Shown here: piece after piece, positions 1 through 10,870 of the stretch
Numbering within the stretch: position 1 is the first letter of the stretch
Layout: every line of letters begins with the position of its first letter
Position numbers and translations under genes: made by a program
NCBI GenBank assembly: GCA_958298945.1
Contig: OY282608.1
Location: 12,067,933 to 12,131,932, forward strand
DNA from: Atherix ibis
Taxonomy: Eukaryota > Arthropoda > Insecta > Diptera > Athericidae
Direction: 5' to 3'
Length of the DNA stretch: 64,000 nt
The notes under the pieces: model-generated
What the model was told of the DNA's origin: nothing
Database searches by the model: none
What the model saw: only the letters and a program-made list of their open reading frames with translations

Positions 1-2110
1 TTGGTTTGTTGGTTTGTTGGCTTGTTGGCTTGTTGGTTTGTTGGTTTGTTGGTTTGTTGGTGTGTTGGTTTGTTGGTTTGTTGGTTTGCTGGCTTGTTGG
101 TTTGTTGGTTTTTTGGTTTGTTGGTTTGTTGGCTTGTTAGTTTGTTGGTTTGTTGGTTTGTTGGTTTGTTGGTTTGTTGGTTTGTTGGTTTGTTGGTTTG
201 TTGGTTTGTTGGTTTGTTGGTTTGTTGATTTGTTGGCTTGTTGGTTTGTTGGCTTGTTGGTTTGTTGGCTTGTTGGCTTGTTGGTTTGTTGGTTTGTTGG
301 TATGTTGGCTTGTTGGTTTGTTGGTTTGTTGGTTTGTTGGTTTGTTGGTTTGTTGGTTTGGTGGCATGTTGGTTTATTGGCTTGTTGGCTTGTTGGCTTA
401 TTGGTTTGTTGGCTTGTTGGTTCATTGGCTTGTTGGCTTGTTGGTTTGTTGGTTTGTTGGTTTGTTGGTTTGTTCGTTTGTTGGTTTGTTAGGTTGTTGG
501 CTTGTTTGTTTGTTGGTTTGTTGGTTTGTTGGTTTGTTGGTTTGTTGGTTCGTTGGCTTGTTGGTTTGGTGGTTTGTTGGTTTGTTGGTTTGTTGGTTTG
601 TTTGTTTGTTATTTTGTTGGTTTGTTGGTTTGTTTGTTTGTTGGTTTGTTCGTTTGTTGGGTTGTTGGTTTGTTGGCATACTAGTTTGTTGGTTTGTTTG
701 TTTGTTCGTTTGTTGGTTTGTTGGTTTGTTGGCTTGTTGGTTTGTTGGTTTGTTGGTTTGTTGGCTTGTTGGCTTGTTGGTTTGTTGGTTTGTTGGTTTG
801 TTGGTGTGTTGGTTTGTTGGTTTGTTGGTTTGCTGGCTTGTTGGTTTGTTGGTTTTTTGGTTTGTTGGTTTGTTGGCTTATTGGTTTGTTGGTTTGTTGG
901 TTTGTTGGTTTGTTGGTTTGTTGGTTTGTTGGTTTGTTGGTTTGTTGGTTTGTTGGTTTGTTGATTTGTTGGCTTGTTGGTTTGTTGGCTTGTTGGTTTG
1001 TTGGCTTGTTGGCTTGTTGGTTTGTTGGTTTGTTGGTATGTTGGCTTGTTGGTTTGTTGGTTTGTTGGTTTGTTGGTTTGTTGGTTTGTTGGTTTGTTGG
1101 TTTGGTGGCATGTTGGTTTGTTGGCTTGTTGGCTTGTTGGCTTATTGGTTTGTTGGCTTGTTGGTTCATTGGCTTGTTGGCTTGTTGGTTTGTTGGTTTG
1201 TTGGTTTGTTGGTTTGTCCGTTTGTTGGTTTGTTAGGTTGTTGGCTTGTTTGTTTGTTATTTTGTTGGGTTGTTGGTTTGTTTGTTTGTTGGTTTGTTCG
1301 TTTGTTGGCTTATTGGTTTGTTGGCTTACTGGTTTATTTGTTTGTTCGTTTGTTGATTTGTTGGTTTGTTGGCTTGTTGGTTTGTTGGTTTGTTGGTTTG
1401 TTGGTTTGTTCGTTTGTTGGCTTGTTGGTTTGTTGGCTTGTTGGCTTGTTGGTTTGTTGGTTTTTTGGGTTGTTGGTTTGTTGGTTTGTTGGTTTGTTGG
1501 TTTGTTGGTTTGTTGGTTTATTGGTTTGTTAGTTTGTTGGTTTGTTGGTTTGTTGGTTTGTTGGTTTGTTGGTTTGTTTGTTTGTTGATTTGTTGGCTTG
1601 TTGGTTTGTTGGTTTGTTTATTTGTTTGTGTGTTTGTTTGTTGGCTTGTTGGCTTGTTGGTTTGTTTGTTTGTTGGTTTGTTGGTTTGTTGCTTTGTTCG
1701 TTTTTTGGTTTGTTGGTTTGTTGGTTTGTTGGTTTGTTGGTTTGTTGGTTTGTTGGTTTGTTGGCTTATTGGTTGGTTGGTTTGTTGGCTTGTTGGTTTG
1801 TTGGTTTGTTGGTTTGTTGGTTTGTTGGTTTGTTGGCTTATTGGCTTGTTGGTTTGTTGGTTTGTTCGTTTGTTGGTTTGTTCGTTTGTTGTTTTGTTGG
1901 TTTTGTTGGCTTGTTGGTTTGTTGGTTTGTTGGTTTGTTGGTTTGTTTCTTTGTTGATTTGTTGGTTTGTTGGTTTGTTGGTTTGTTGGCTTGTTGGTTT
2001 GTTGGTTTGTTGGTTGTTTGGTCTGTTGGTTTGTTAGTTTGTTTTTGTGTTTGTTTGTTGGCTTGTTGGCTTGTTGGTTTGTTTGTTTGTTGGTTTGTTG
2101 CTTTGTTCGT
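1..2110 (+). repeat. Region A, ~2.1-kb block (copy 1 of a dispersed duplication)
   Basis: Positions 1-2110 match 5041-7158 almost unit for unit. The offset is 5,040, becoming 5,048 after one extra 8-bp unit near 6,610. Shared rare marks include the TCCG variant near 1218/6258, the TTATTTG then TGTGTTTG pair near 1617/6665, the 9-bp unit at 1899/6947 and GGTCTG near 2020/7069. The match ends near 2110/7158, where the first copy has TTCGTTTGTTCGTTAG and the second TTCGTTTTTTGG. The part from 681 on also recurs at 9833-11260 (offset 9,152). The copy start is unknown because it lies at or before the window edge. Confidence 0.8.
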
Positions 2111-2708
2111 TTGTTCGTTAGTTGGCTTGTTGGTTTGTTGGCTAGTGACTTGTTGGTTTGTTGGTTTGTTGATTTGTTGGTTTGTTGGTTTGTTGGTTTG
2201 TTGTTTTGTTGGCTTGTTGGCTTGTTGGTTTGTTGGCTTGTTGGTTTGTTTGTTTGTTAGTTTGTTCGTTTGTTGGTTTGTTGGTTTGTTGGTTTGTTGG
2301 TTTGTTGGTTTGTTAGTTTGTTGGTTTGTTGGTTTGTTGGTTTGTTGGTTTTTTGGTTTATTGGTTTGTTCGTTTGTTGGTTTGTTGGTTTGTTGGTTTG
2401 TTGGTTTGTTGGTTTGTTGGTTTGTTGGTTTGTTGGTTTGTTGGTTTGTTGGCTTGTTGGTTTGTTGGTTTGTTGGTTTGTTCGTTTGTTGGTTTGTTGT
2501 TTTGTTGGTTTGTTGGCTTGTTGGCTTGTTGGTTTATTGGTTTGTTGGCTTTTTGGTTTGTTGGTTTGTTGGTTTGTTGGTATGTTGGTTTGTTGGTTTG
2601 TTGGGTTGTTCGTTTGTCCGTTTGTTAGTATGTTGGTTTGTTTGTTTGTTGACTTGTTGGTTTGTTGGTTTGTTGGTTTGTTGGTTTGTTGGTTTGTTGG
2701 TTTTTTGG
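2111..2708 (+). repeat. Region A linker between the 2.1-kb block and the 1,840-bp tandem pair
   Basis: These 8-bp units include one base loss at 2140-2155, where GGCTAGTGACTTG replaces two units and restores the register changed at 1899. A similar GGGTTGTGACTTG event occurs at 16042, and the surrounding units (TTGTTTTG, TTAGTTTG, GGTTTATTGG, TTGGTATG, TTTGTCCG) resemble region C. This piece may therefore be a C-like segment inside region A. No coding or RNA feature is seen. Confidence 0.6.
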
Positions 2709-4548
2709 TTTGTTGGGTTGTTGGTTTGTTGGTTTGTTGGTTTGTTGGTTTGTTTGTTTGTTGGCTTATTGGTTGGTTGGCTTGTTGGTTTGTTGGTTTG
2801 TTCGTTTGATTGTTTGTTGGTTTGTTCGTTTGTTGGCTTGTTGGTTTGTTGGCATACTAGTTTGTTGGTTTGTTTGTTTGTTCGTTTGTTGGTTTGTTGG
2901 CTTGTTGGTTTGTTGGTTTGTTCGTTTGTTGGCTTGTTGGTTTGTTGGTTTGTTGGTTTGTTGGTTTGTTGGTTTGTTGGTTTGTTGGTTTGTTGGTTTG
3001 TTGGTTCGTTGGCTAGTTGGTTTGGTGGTTTGTTGGTTTGTTGGTTTGTTGGTTTGTTTGTTTGTTATTTTGTTGGTTTGTTGGTTTGTTTGTTTGTTGG
3101 TTTGTTCGTTTGTTGGGTTGTTGGTTTGTTGGCATACTAGTTTGTTTGTTTGTTTGTTTGTTCGTTTGTTGGTTTGTTGGTTTGTTGGCTTATTGGTTTG
3201 TTGGTTTGTTGGTTTGTTGGCTTGTTGGCTTGTTGGTTTGTTGGTTTGTTGGTTTGTTGGTGTGTTGGTTTGTTGGTTTGTTGGTTTGCTGGCTTGTTGG
3301 TTTGTTGGTTTTTTGGTTTGTTGGTTTGTTGGCTTGTTAGTTTGTTGGTTTGTTGGTTTGTTGGTTTGTTGGTTTGTTGGTTTGTTGGTTTGTTGGTTTG
3401 TTGGTTTGTTGGTTTGTTGGTTTGTTGATTTGTTGGCTTGTTGGTTTGTTGGCTTGTTGGTTTGTTGGCTTGTTGGCTTGTTGGTTTGTTGGTTTGTTGG
3501 TATGTTGGCTTGTTGGTTTGTTGGTTTGTTGGTTTGTTGGTTTGTTGGTTTGTTGGTTTGGTGGCATGTTGGTTTATTGGCTTGTTGGCTTGTTGGCTTA
3601 TTGGTTTGTTGGCTTGTTGGTTCATTGGCTTGTTGGCTTGTTGGTTTGTTGGTTTGTTGGTTTGTTGGTTTGTTCGTTTGTTGGTTTGTTAGGTTGTTGG
3701 CTTGTTTGTTTGTTGGTTTGTTGGTTTGTTGGTTTGTTGGTTTGTTGGTTCGTTGGCTTGTTGGTTTGGTGGTTTGTTGGTTTGTTGGTTTGTTGGTTTG
3801 TTTGTTTGTTATTTTGTTGGTTTGTTGGTTTGTTTGTTTGTTGGTTTGTTCGTTTGTTGGGTTGTTGGTTTGTTGGCATACTAGTTTGTTGGTTTGTTTG
3901 TTTGTTCGTTTGTTGGTTTGTTGGTTTGTTGGCTTGTTGGTTTGTTGGTTTGTTGGTTTGTTGGCTTGTTGGCTTGTTGGTTTGTTGGTTTGTTGGTTTG
4001 TTGGTGTGTTGGTTTGTTGGTTTGTTGGTTTGCTGGCTTGTTGGTTTGTTGGTTTTTTGGTTTGTTGGTTTGTTGGCTTATTGGTTTGTTGGTTTGTTGG
4101 TTTGTTGGTTTGTTGGTTTGTTGGTTTGTTGGTTTGTTGGTTTGTTGGTTTGTTGGTTTGTTGATTTGTTGGCTTGTTGGTTTGTTGGCTTGTTGGTTTG
4201 TTGGCTTGTTGGCTTGTTGGTTTGTTGGTTTGTTGGTATGTTGGCTTGTTGGTTTGTTGGTTTGTTGGTTTGTTGGTTTGTTGGTTTGTTGGTTTGTTGG
4301 TTTGGTGGCATGTTGGTTTGTTGGCTTGTTGGCTTGTTGGCTTATTGGTTTGTTGGCTTGTTGGTTCATTGGCTTGTTGGCTTGTTGGTTTGTTGGTTTG
4401 TTGGTTTGTTGGTTTGTCCGTTTGTTGGGTTGTTAGGTTGTTGGCTTGTTTGTTTGTTATTTTGTTGGGTTGTTTGTTTGTTTGTTTGTTGGTTTGTTCG
4501 TTTGTTGGCTTATTGGTTTGTTGGCTTACTGGTTTATTTGTTTGTTCG
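2709..4548 (+). repeat. 1,840-bp tandem duplication, first copy
   Basis: This segment is followed directly by its duplicate, offset 1,840 bp (230 units). In the rows I compared I found no difference. Matching marks are the GGTTGGTTGG near 2771/4611, TTCGTTTGATTG near 2801/4641, GGCATACTAG at 2851/4691, 3131/4971 and 3875/5715, GGTGGCATG near 3560/5400, and TTAGGTTG near 3689/5529. The junction lies near 4549, inside a TTGGGTTG-containing stretch. Breakpoints are uncertain by tens of bases because flanking units are alike. Confidence 0.85.
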
Positions 4549-6388
4549 TTTGTTGGGTTGTTGGTTTGTTGGTTTGTTGGTTTGTTGGTTTGTTTGTTTG
4601 TTGGCTTATTGGTTGGTTGGCTTGTTGGTTTGTTGGTTTGTTCGTTTGATTGTTTGTTGGTTTGTTCGTTTGTTGGCTTGTTGGTTTGTTGGCATACTAG
4701 TTTGTTGGTTTGTTTGTTTGTTCGTTTGTTGGTTTGTTGGCTTGTTGGTTTGTTGGTTTGTTCGTTTGTTGGCTTGTTGGTTTGTTGGTTTGTTGGTTTG
4801 TTGGTTTGTTGGTTTGTTGGTTTGTTGGTTTGTTGGTTTGTTGGTTCGTTGGCTAGTTGGTTTGGTGGTTTGTTGGTTTGTTGGTTTGTTGGTTTGTTTG
4901 TTTGTTATTTTGTTGGTTTGTTGGTTTGTTTGTTTGTTGGTTTGTTCGTTTGTTGGGTTGTTGGTTTGTTGGCATACTAGTTTGTTTGTTTGTTTGTTTG
5001 TTCGTTTGTTGGTTTGTTGGTTTGTTGGCTTATTGGTTTGTTGGTTTGTTGGTTTGTTGGCTTGTTGGCTTGTTGGTTTGTTGGTTTGTTGGTTTGTTGG
5101 TGTGTTGGTTTGTTGGTTTGTTGGTTTGCTGGCTTGTTGGTTTGTTGGTTTTTTGGTTTGTTGGTTTGTTGGCTTGTTAGTTTGTTGGTTTGTTGGTTTG
5201 TTGGTTTGTTGGTTTGTTGGTTTGTTGGTTTGTTGGTTTGTTGGTTTGTTGGTTTGTTGGTTTGTTGATTTGTTGGCTTGTTGGTTTGTTGGCTTGTTGG
5301 TTTGTTGGCTTGTTGGCTTGTTGGTTTGTTGGTTTGTTGGTATGTTGGCTTGTTGGTTTGTTGGTTTGTTGGTTTGTTGGTTTGTTGGTTTGTTGGTTTG
5401 GTGGCATGTTGGTTTATTGGCTTGTTGGCTTGTTGGCTTATTGGTTTGTTGGCTTGTTGGTTCATTGGCTTGTTGGCTTGTTGGTTTGTTGGTTTGTTGG
5501 TTTGTTGGTTTGTTCGTTTGTTGGTTTGTTAGGTTGTTGGCTTGTTTGTTTGTTGGTTTGTTGGTTTGTTGGTTTGTTGGTTTGTTGGTTCGTTGGCTTG
5601 TTGGTTTGGTGGTTTGTTGGTTTGTTGGTTTGTTGGTTTGTTTGTTTGTTATTTTGTTGGTTTGTTGGTTTGTTTGTTTGTTGGTTTGTTCGTTTGTTGG
5701 GTTGTTGGTTTGTTGGCATACTAGTTTGTTGGTTTGTTTGTTTGTTCGTTTGTTGGTTTGTTGGTTTGTTGGCTTGTTGGTTTGTTGGTTTGTTGGTTTG
5801 TTGGCTTGTTGGCTTGTTGGTTTGTTGGTTTGTTGGTTTGTTGGTGTGTTGGTTTGTTGGTTTGTTGGTTTGCTGGCTTGTTGGTTTGTTGGTTTTTTGG
5901 TTTGTTGGTTTGTTGGCTTATTGGTTTGTTGGTTTGTTGGTTTGTTGGTTTGTTGGTTTGTTGGTTTGTTGGTTTGTTGGTTTGTTGGTTTGTTGGTTTG
6001 TTGATTTGTTGGCTTGTTGGTTTGTTGGCTTGTTGGTTTGTTGGCTTGTTGGCTTGTTGGTTTGTTGGTTTGTTGGTATGTTGGCTTGTTGGTTTGTTGG
6101 TTTGTTGGTTTGTTGGTTTGTTGGTTTGTTGGTTTGTTGGTTTGGTGGCATGTTGGTTTGTTGGCTTGTTGGCTTGTTGGCTTATTGGTTTGTTGGCTTG
6201 TTGGTTCATTGGCTTGTTGGCTTGTTGGTTTGTTGGTTTGTTGGTTTGTTGGTTTGTCCGTTTGTTGGGTTGTTAGGTTGTTGGCTTGTTTGTTTGTTAT
6301 TTTGTTGGGTTGTTTGTTTGTTTGTTTGTTGGTTTGTTCGTTTGTTGGCTTATTGGTTTGTTGGCTTACTGGTTTATTTGTTTGTTCG
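4549..6388 (+). repeat. 1,840-bp tandem duplication, second copy
   Basis: This is the head-to-tail copy of the preceding 1,840 bp, in the same orientation and the same 8-bp register. Identity ends near 6,395, where this copy continues with ordinary TTGGTTTG units while the first runs into TTGGGTTG. From 5041 on it also belongs to the 2.1-kb block shared with 1-2110. The two duplications therefore overlap, which implies at least two separate amplification events. Confidence 0.85.
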
Positions 6389-7158
6389 TTTGTTGGTTTG
6401 TTGGTTTGTTGGCTTGTTGGTTTGTTGGTTTGTTGGTTTGTTGGTTTGTTCGTTTGTTGGCTTGTTGGTTTGTTGGCTTGTTGGCTTGTTGGTTTGTTGG
6501 TTTTTTGGGTTGTTGGTTTGTTGGTTTGTTGGTTTGTTGGTTTGTTGGTTTGTTGGTTTATTGGTTTGTTAGTTTGTTGGTTTGTTGGTTTGTTGGTTTG
6601 TTGGTTTGTTGGTTTGTTGGTTTGTTTGTTTGTTGGTTTGTTGGCTTGTTGGTTTGTTGGTTTGTTTATTTGTTTGTGTGTTTGTTTGTTGGCTTGTTGG
6701 CTTGTTGGTTTGTTTGTTTGTTGGTTTGTTGGTTTGTTGCTTTGTTCGTTTTTTGGTTTGTTGGTTTGTTGGTTTGTTGGTTTGTTGGTTTGTTGGTTTG
6801 TTGGTTTGTTGGCTTATTGGTTGGTTGGTTTGTTGGCTTGTTGGTTTGTTGGTTTGTTGGTTTGTTGGTTTGTTGGTTTGTTGGCTTATTGGCTTGTTGG
6901 TTTGTTGGTTTGTTCGTTTGTTGGTTTGTTCGTTTGTTGTTTTGTTGGTTTTGTTGGCTTGTTGGTTTGTTGGTTTGTTGGTTTGTTGGTTTGTTTCTTT
7001 GTTGATTTGTTGGTTTGTTGGTTTGTTGGTTTGTTGGCTTGTTGGTTTGTTGGTTTGTTGGTTGTTTGGTCTGTTGGTTTGTTAGTTTGTTTTTGTGTTT
7101 GTTTGTTGGCTTGTTGGCTTGTTGGTTTGTTTGTTTGTTGGTTTGTTGCTTTGTTCGT
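5041..7158 (+). repeat. ~2.1-kb block, second copy
   Basis: Matches 1-2110 at offset 5,040-5,048, including the 9-bp register-shifting unit at 6947 (GGTTTTGTTGG). A few base differences are visible: for example TTTGTTGGGT near 6265 against TTTGTTGGTT near 1225, and TTTGTTTG against TTGGTTTG near 6313/1273. Both differing bases agree with the 4401-4480 copy. The 5041 copy therefore shares its recent history with the 1,840-bp tandem more than with the first block. Confidence 0.75.
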
Positions 7159-7549
7159 TTTTTGGTTTGTTGGCTTGTTGGTTTGTTCGTTTGTTGGTTT
7201 GTTGGTTACTTGGTTTGTTGGTTTGTTGGTTTGTTGGTTTGTTCGTTTGTTGGTTTGTTGGTTTGATCGTTTGTTGGTTTGTTGGTTTGTTGGTTTGTTG
7301 GTTTGTTGGCTTATTGGCTTGTTGGTTTGTTGGTTTGTTCGTTTGTTGGTTTGTTCGTTTGTTGTTTTGTTGGTTTTGTTGGCTTGTTGGTTTGTAGTCT
7401 TGTTCGTTTGTTGGCCTGTTGGTTTGTAGGCTTGTTGGTTTGTTGGCCTGTTGGTTTGTTTGTTCGTTGGTTTGTTGGTTTGTTCGTTTGTTGGTTTGTT
7501 CGTTTGTTGGCTTGTTGGTTTGTTGGCTTGTTGGTTTGTTGGTTTGTTG
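7159..7549 (+). repeat. Region A/B junction with TTGGTTACTTGG and TTGTAGTCTTG marks
   Basis: This stretch carries GGTTACTTGG near 7206, GGTTTGATCG near 7262, a second 9-bp unit at 7372 (register +1), and TTTGTAGTCTTG near 7392 followed by GGCCTG units. The same ordered set recurs near 11,310-11,540 (offset 4,104) and 13,569-13,800 (offset 6,363). It is therefore the reference for a module amplified in region B. No gene is seen. Confidence 0.75.
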
Positions 7550-9200
7550 GTTTGTTGGTTTGTTGGCTTGTTGGTTTGTTGGTTTGTTGGTTTGTTGGCT
7601 TGTTGGTTTGTTGGTTTGTTGGCTTGTTGGCTTTTTGATTTGTTGGTTTGTTGGTTTGTTGGTTTTTTGGTTTGTTAGCTTTTTGGCTTGTTGGTTTGTT
7701 GGTTTGTTGGTTTGTTGGTTTGTTGGTTTGTTTGTTTGTTGGTTTGTTCGTTTGTTGGTTTGTTGGTTTGTTGGTTTGTTGGCTTGTTGGTTTGTTGGTT
7801 TGTTGGTTTGTTGGTTTGTTGATTTGGTGGCTTGTTGGTTTGTTGGCTTGTTAATTTGTTGGCTTATTGTTGGTTTGTTGGCTTGTTGGCTTGTTGGTTT
7901 GTTGGTTTCTTGGTTTGTTGGGTTGTTGGTTTATGGGCTTGTTGGTTTGTTTGTTTGTTGGTTTGTTGGTTTGTTGGTTTGTTGGTTTGTTGGTTTGTTG
8001 GTTTGTTGGTTTGTTCGTTTGTTGGTTTGTTCGTTTGTTGGCTTGTTGGTTTGTTGGCTTGTTGGTTTGTTGGTTTGTTGGTTTGTTGGTTTGTTGGCTT
8101 GTTGGTTTGTTGGTTTGTTGGTTTGTTGGCTTGTTGGTTTGTTGGTTTGTTCGTTTGTTGGGTTGTTGGTTTGTTGGCATACTAGTTTGTTGGTTTGTTT
8201 GTTTGTTCGTTTGTTGGTTTGTTGGTTTGTTGGCTTGTTGGTTTGTTGGTTTGTTGGTTTGTTGGCTTGTTGGCTTGTTGGTTTGTTGGTTTGTTGGTTT
8301 GTTGGTGTGTTGGTTTGTTGGTTTGTTGGTTTGCTGGCTTGTTGGTTTGTTGGTTTTTTGGTTTGTTGGTTTGTTGGCTTATTGGTTTGTTGGTTTGTTG
8401 GTTTGTTGGTTTGTTGGTTTGTTGGTTTGTTGGTTTGTTGGTTTGTTGGTTTGTTGGTTTGTTGATTTGTTGGCTTGTTGGTTTGTTGGCTTGTTGGTTT
8501 GTTGGCTTGTTGGCTTGTTGGTTTGTTGGTTTGTTGGTATGTTGGCTTGTTGGTTTGTTGGTTTGTTGGTTTGTTGGTTTGTTGGTTTGTTGGTTTGTTG
8601 GTTTGGTGGCATGTTGGTTTGTTGGCTTGTTGGCTTGTTGGCTTATTGGTTTGTTGGCTTGTTGGTTCATTGGCTTGTTGGCTTGTTGGTTTGTTGGTTT
8701 GTTGGTTTGTTGGTTTGTCCGTTTGTTGGTTTGTTAGGTTGTTGGCTTGTTTGTTTGTTATTTTGTTGGGTTGTTGGTTTGTTTGTTTGTTGGTTTGTTC
8801 GTTTGTTGGCTTATTGGTTTGTTGGCTTACTGGTTTATTTTTTTGTTCGTTTGTTGGTTTGTTGGTTTGTTGGCTTGTTGGTTTGTTGGTTTGTTGGTTT
8901 GTTGGTTTGTTCGTTTGTTGGCTTGTTGGTTTGTTGGCTTGTTGGCTTGTTGGTTTGTTGGTTTTTTGGGTTGTTGGTTTGTTGGTTTGTTGGTTTGTTG
9001 GTTTATTGGTTTGTTAGTTTGTTGGTTTGTTGGTTTGTTGGTTTGTTGGTTTGTTGGTTTGTTTGTTTGTTGGTTTGTTGGCTTGTTGGTTTGTTGGTTT
9101 GTTTATTTGTTTATGTGTTTGTTTGTTGGCTTGTTGGCTTGTTGGTTTGTTTGTTTGTTGGTTTGTTGGTTTGTTGCTTTGTTCGTTTTTTGGTTTGTTG
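7550..9200 (+). repeat. Region B ~1.65-kb tandem unit, first copy
   Basis: Offset to the next copy is 1,651 bp (206 units plus 3 bases). The extra 3 bases come from the 11-bp spacing GGCTTATTGTTGG at 7861, which recurs at 9512. Shared marks are GGCTTTTTGATTTG near 7629/9280, GTTAATTTG near 7851/9502, GGTTTATGGG near 7929/9580 and GGCATACTAG at 8176/9827. The part from 8182 is itself a copy of 681-1169 and following, so region A material was carried into this unit. Confidence 0.8.
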
Positions 9201-10870
9201 GTTTGTTGGTTTGTTGGCTTGTTGGTTTGTTGGTTTGTTGGTTTGTTGGCTTGTTGGTTTGTTGGTTTGTTGGCTTGTTGGCTTTTTGATTTGTTGGTTT
9301 GTTGGTTTGTTGGTTTTTTGGTTTGTTAGCTTGTTGGCTTGTTGGTTTGTTGGTTTGTTGGTTTGTTGGTTTGTTGGTTTGTTTGTTTGTTGGTTTGTTC
9401 GTTTGTTGGTTTGTTGGTTTGTTGGTTTGTTGGCTTGTTGGTTTGTTGGTTTGTTGGTTTGTTGGTTTGTTGATTTGGTGGCTTGTTGGTTTGTTGGCTT
9501 GTTAATTTGTTGGCTTATTGTTGGTTTGTTGGCTTGTTGGCTTGTTGGTTTGTTGGTTTCTTGGTTTGTTGGGTTGTTGGTTTATGGGCTTGTTGGTTTG
9601 TTTGTTTGTTGGTTTGTTGGTTTGTTGGTTTGTTGGTTTGTTGGTTTGTTGGTTTGTTGGTTTGTTCGTTTGTTGGTTTGTTCGTTTGTTGGCTTGTTGG
9701 TTTGTTGGCTTGTTGGTTTGTTGGTTTGTTGGTTTGTTGGTTTGTTGGCTTGTTGGTTTGTTGGTTTGTTGGTTTGTTGGCTTGTTGGTTTGTTGGTTTG
9801 TTCGTTTGTTGGGTTGTTGGTTTGTTGGCATACTAGTTTGTTGGTTTGTTTGTTTGTTCGTTTGTTGGTTTGTTGGTTTGTTGGCTTGTTGGTTTGTTGG
9901 TTTGTTGGTTTGTTGGCTTGTTGGCTTGTTGGTTTGTTGGTTTGTTGGTTTGTTGGTGTGTTGGTTTGTTGGTTTGTTGGTTTGCTGGCTTGTTGGTTTG
10001 TTGGTTTTTTGGTTTGTTGGTTTGTTGGCTTATTGGTTTGTTGGTTTGTTGGTTTGTTGGTTTGTTGGTTTGTTGGTTTGTTGGTTTGTTGGTTTGTTGG
10101 TTTGTTGGTTTGTTGATTTGTTGGCTTGTTGGTTTGTTGGCTTGTTGGTTTGTTGGCTTGTTGGCTTGTTGGTTTGTTGGTTTGTTGGTATGTTGGCTTG
10201 TTGGTTTGTTGGTTTGTTGGTTTGTTGGTTTGTTGGTTTGTTGGTTTGTTGGTTTGGTGGCATGTTGGTTTGTTGGCTTGTTGGCTTGTTGGCTTATTGG
10301 TTTGTTGGCTTGTTGGTTCATTGGCTTGTTGGCTTGTTGGTTTGTTGGTTTGTTGGTTTGTTGGTTTGTCCGTTTGTTGGTTTGTTAGGTTGTTGGCTTG
10401 TTTGTTTGTTATTTTGTTGGGTTGTTGGTTTGTTTGTTTGTTGGTTTGTTCGTTTGTTGGCTTATTGGTTTGTTGGCTTACTGGTTTATTTGTTTGTTCG
10501 TTTGTTGGTTTGTTGGTTTGTTGGCTTGTTGGTTTGTTGGTTTGTTGGTTTGTTGGTTTGTTCGTTTGTTGGCTTGTTGGTTTGTTGGCTTGTTGGCTTG
10601 TTGGTTTGTTGGTTTTTTGGGTTGTTGGTTTGTAGGTTTGTTGGTTTGTTGGTTTGTTGGTTTGTTGGTTTATTGGTTTGTTAGTTTGTTGGTTTGTTGG
10701 TTTGTTGGTTTGTTGGTTTGTTGGTTTGTTTGTTTGTTGGTTTGTTGGCTTGTTGGTTTGTTGGTTTGTTTATTTGTTTGTGTGTTTGTTTGTTGGCTTG
10801 TTGGCTTGTTGGTTTGTTTGTTTGTTGGTTTGTTGGTTTGTTGCTTTGTTCGTTTTTTGGTTTGTTGGTT
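9201..10870 (+). repeat. Region B ~1.65-kb tandem unit, second copy
   Basis: Direct head-to-tail copy of 7,550-9,200, lengthened to about 1,667 bp by two additional 8-bp units near 10,640-10,660. Visible differences are GGTTTTTTGGGTTG followed by TTGTAGG at about 10,633, and TTTATTTG near 10,488 where the first copy has TTTATTTTT near 8,836. The last part (from ~10,688) overlaps the start of the next, 2,259-bp duplication. Confidence 0.78.

Larger units (their letters stand above)
675..9836 (+). repeat. GGCATACTAG marker unit series (nine copies)
   Basis: The motif GGCATACTAG starts at 675, 2851, 3131, 3875, 4691, 4971, 5715, 8176 and 9827, and I did not find it after 9,836. It replaces one unit plus the next two bases without changing the register. 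Four or more changes from the consensus make independent origin unlikely, so all nine descend from one founder. They tie 1-10 kb together as one family. Confidence 0.85.
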
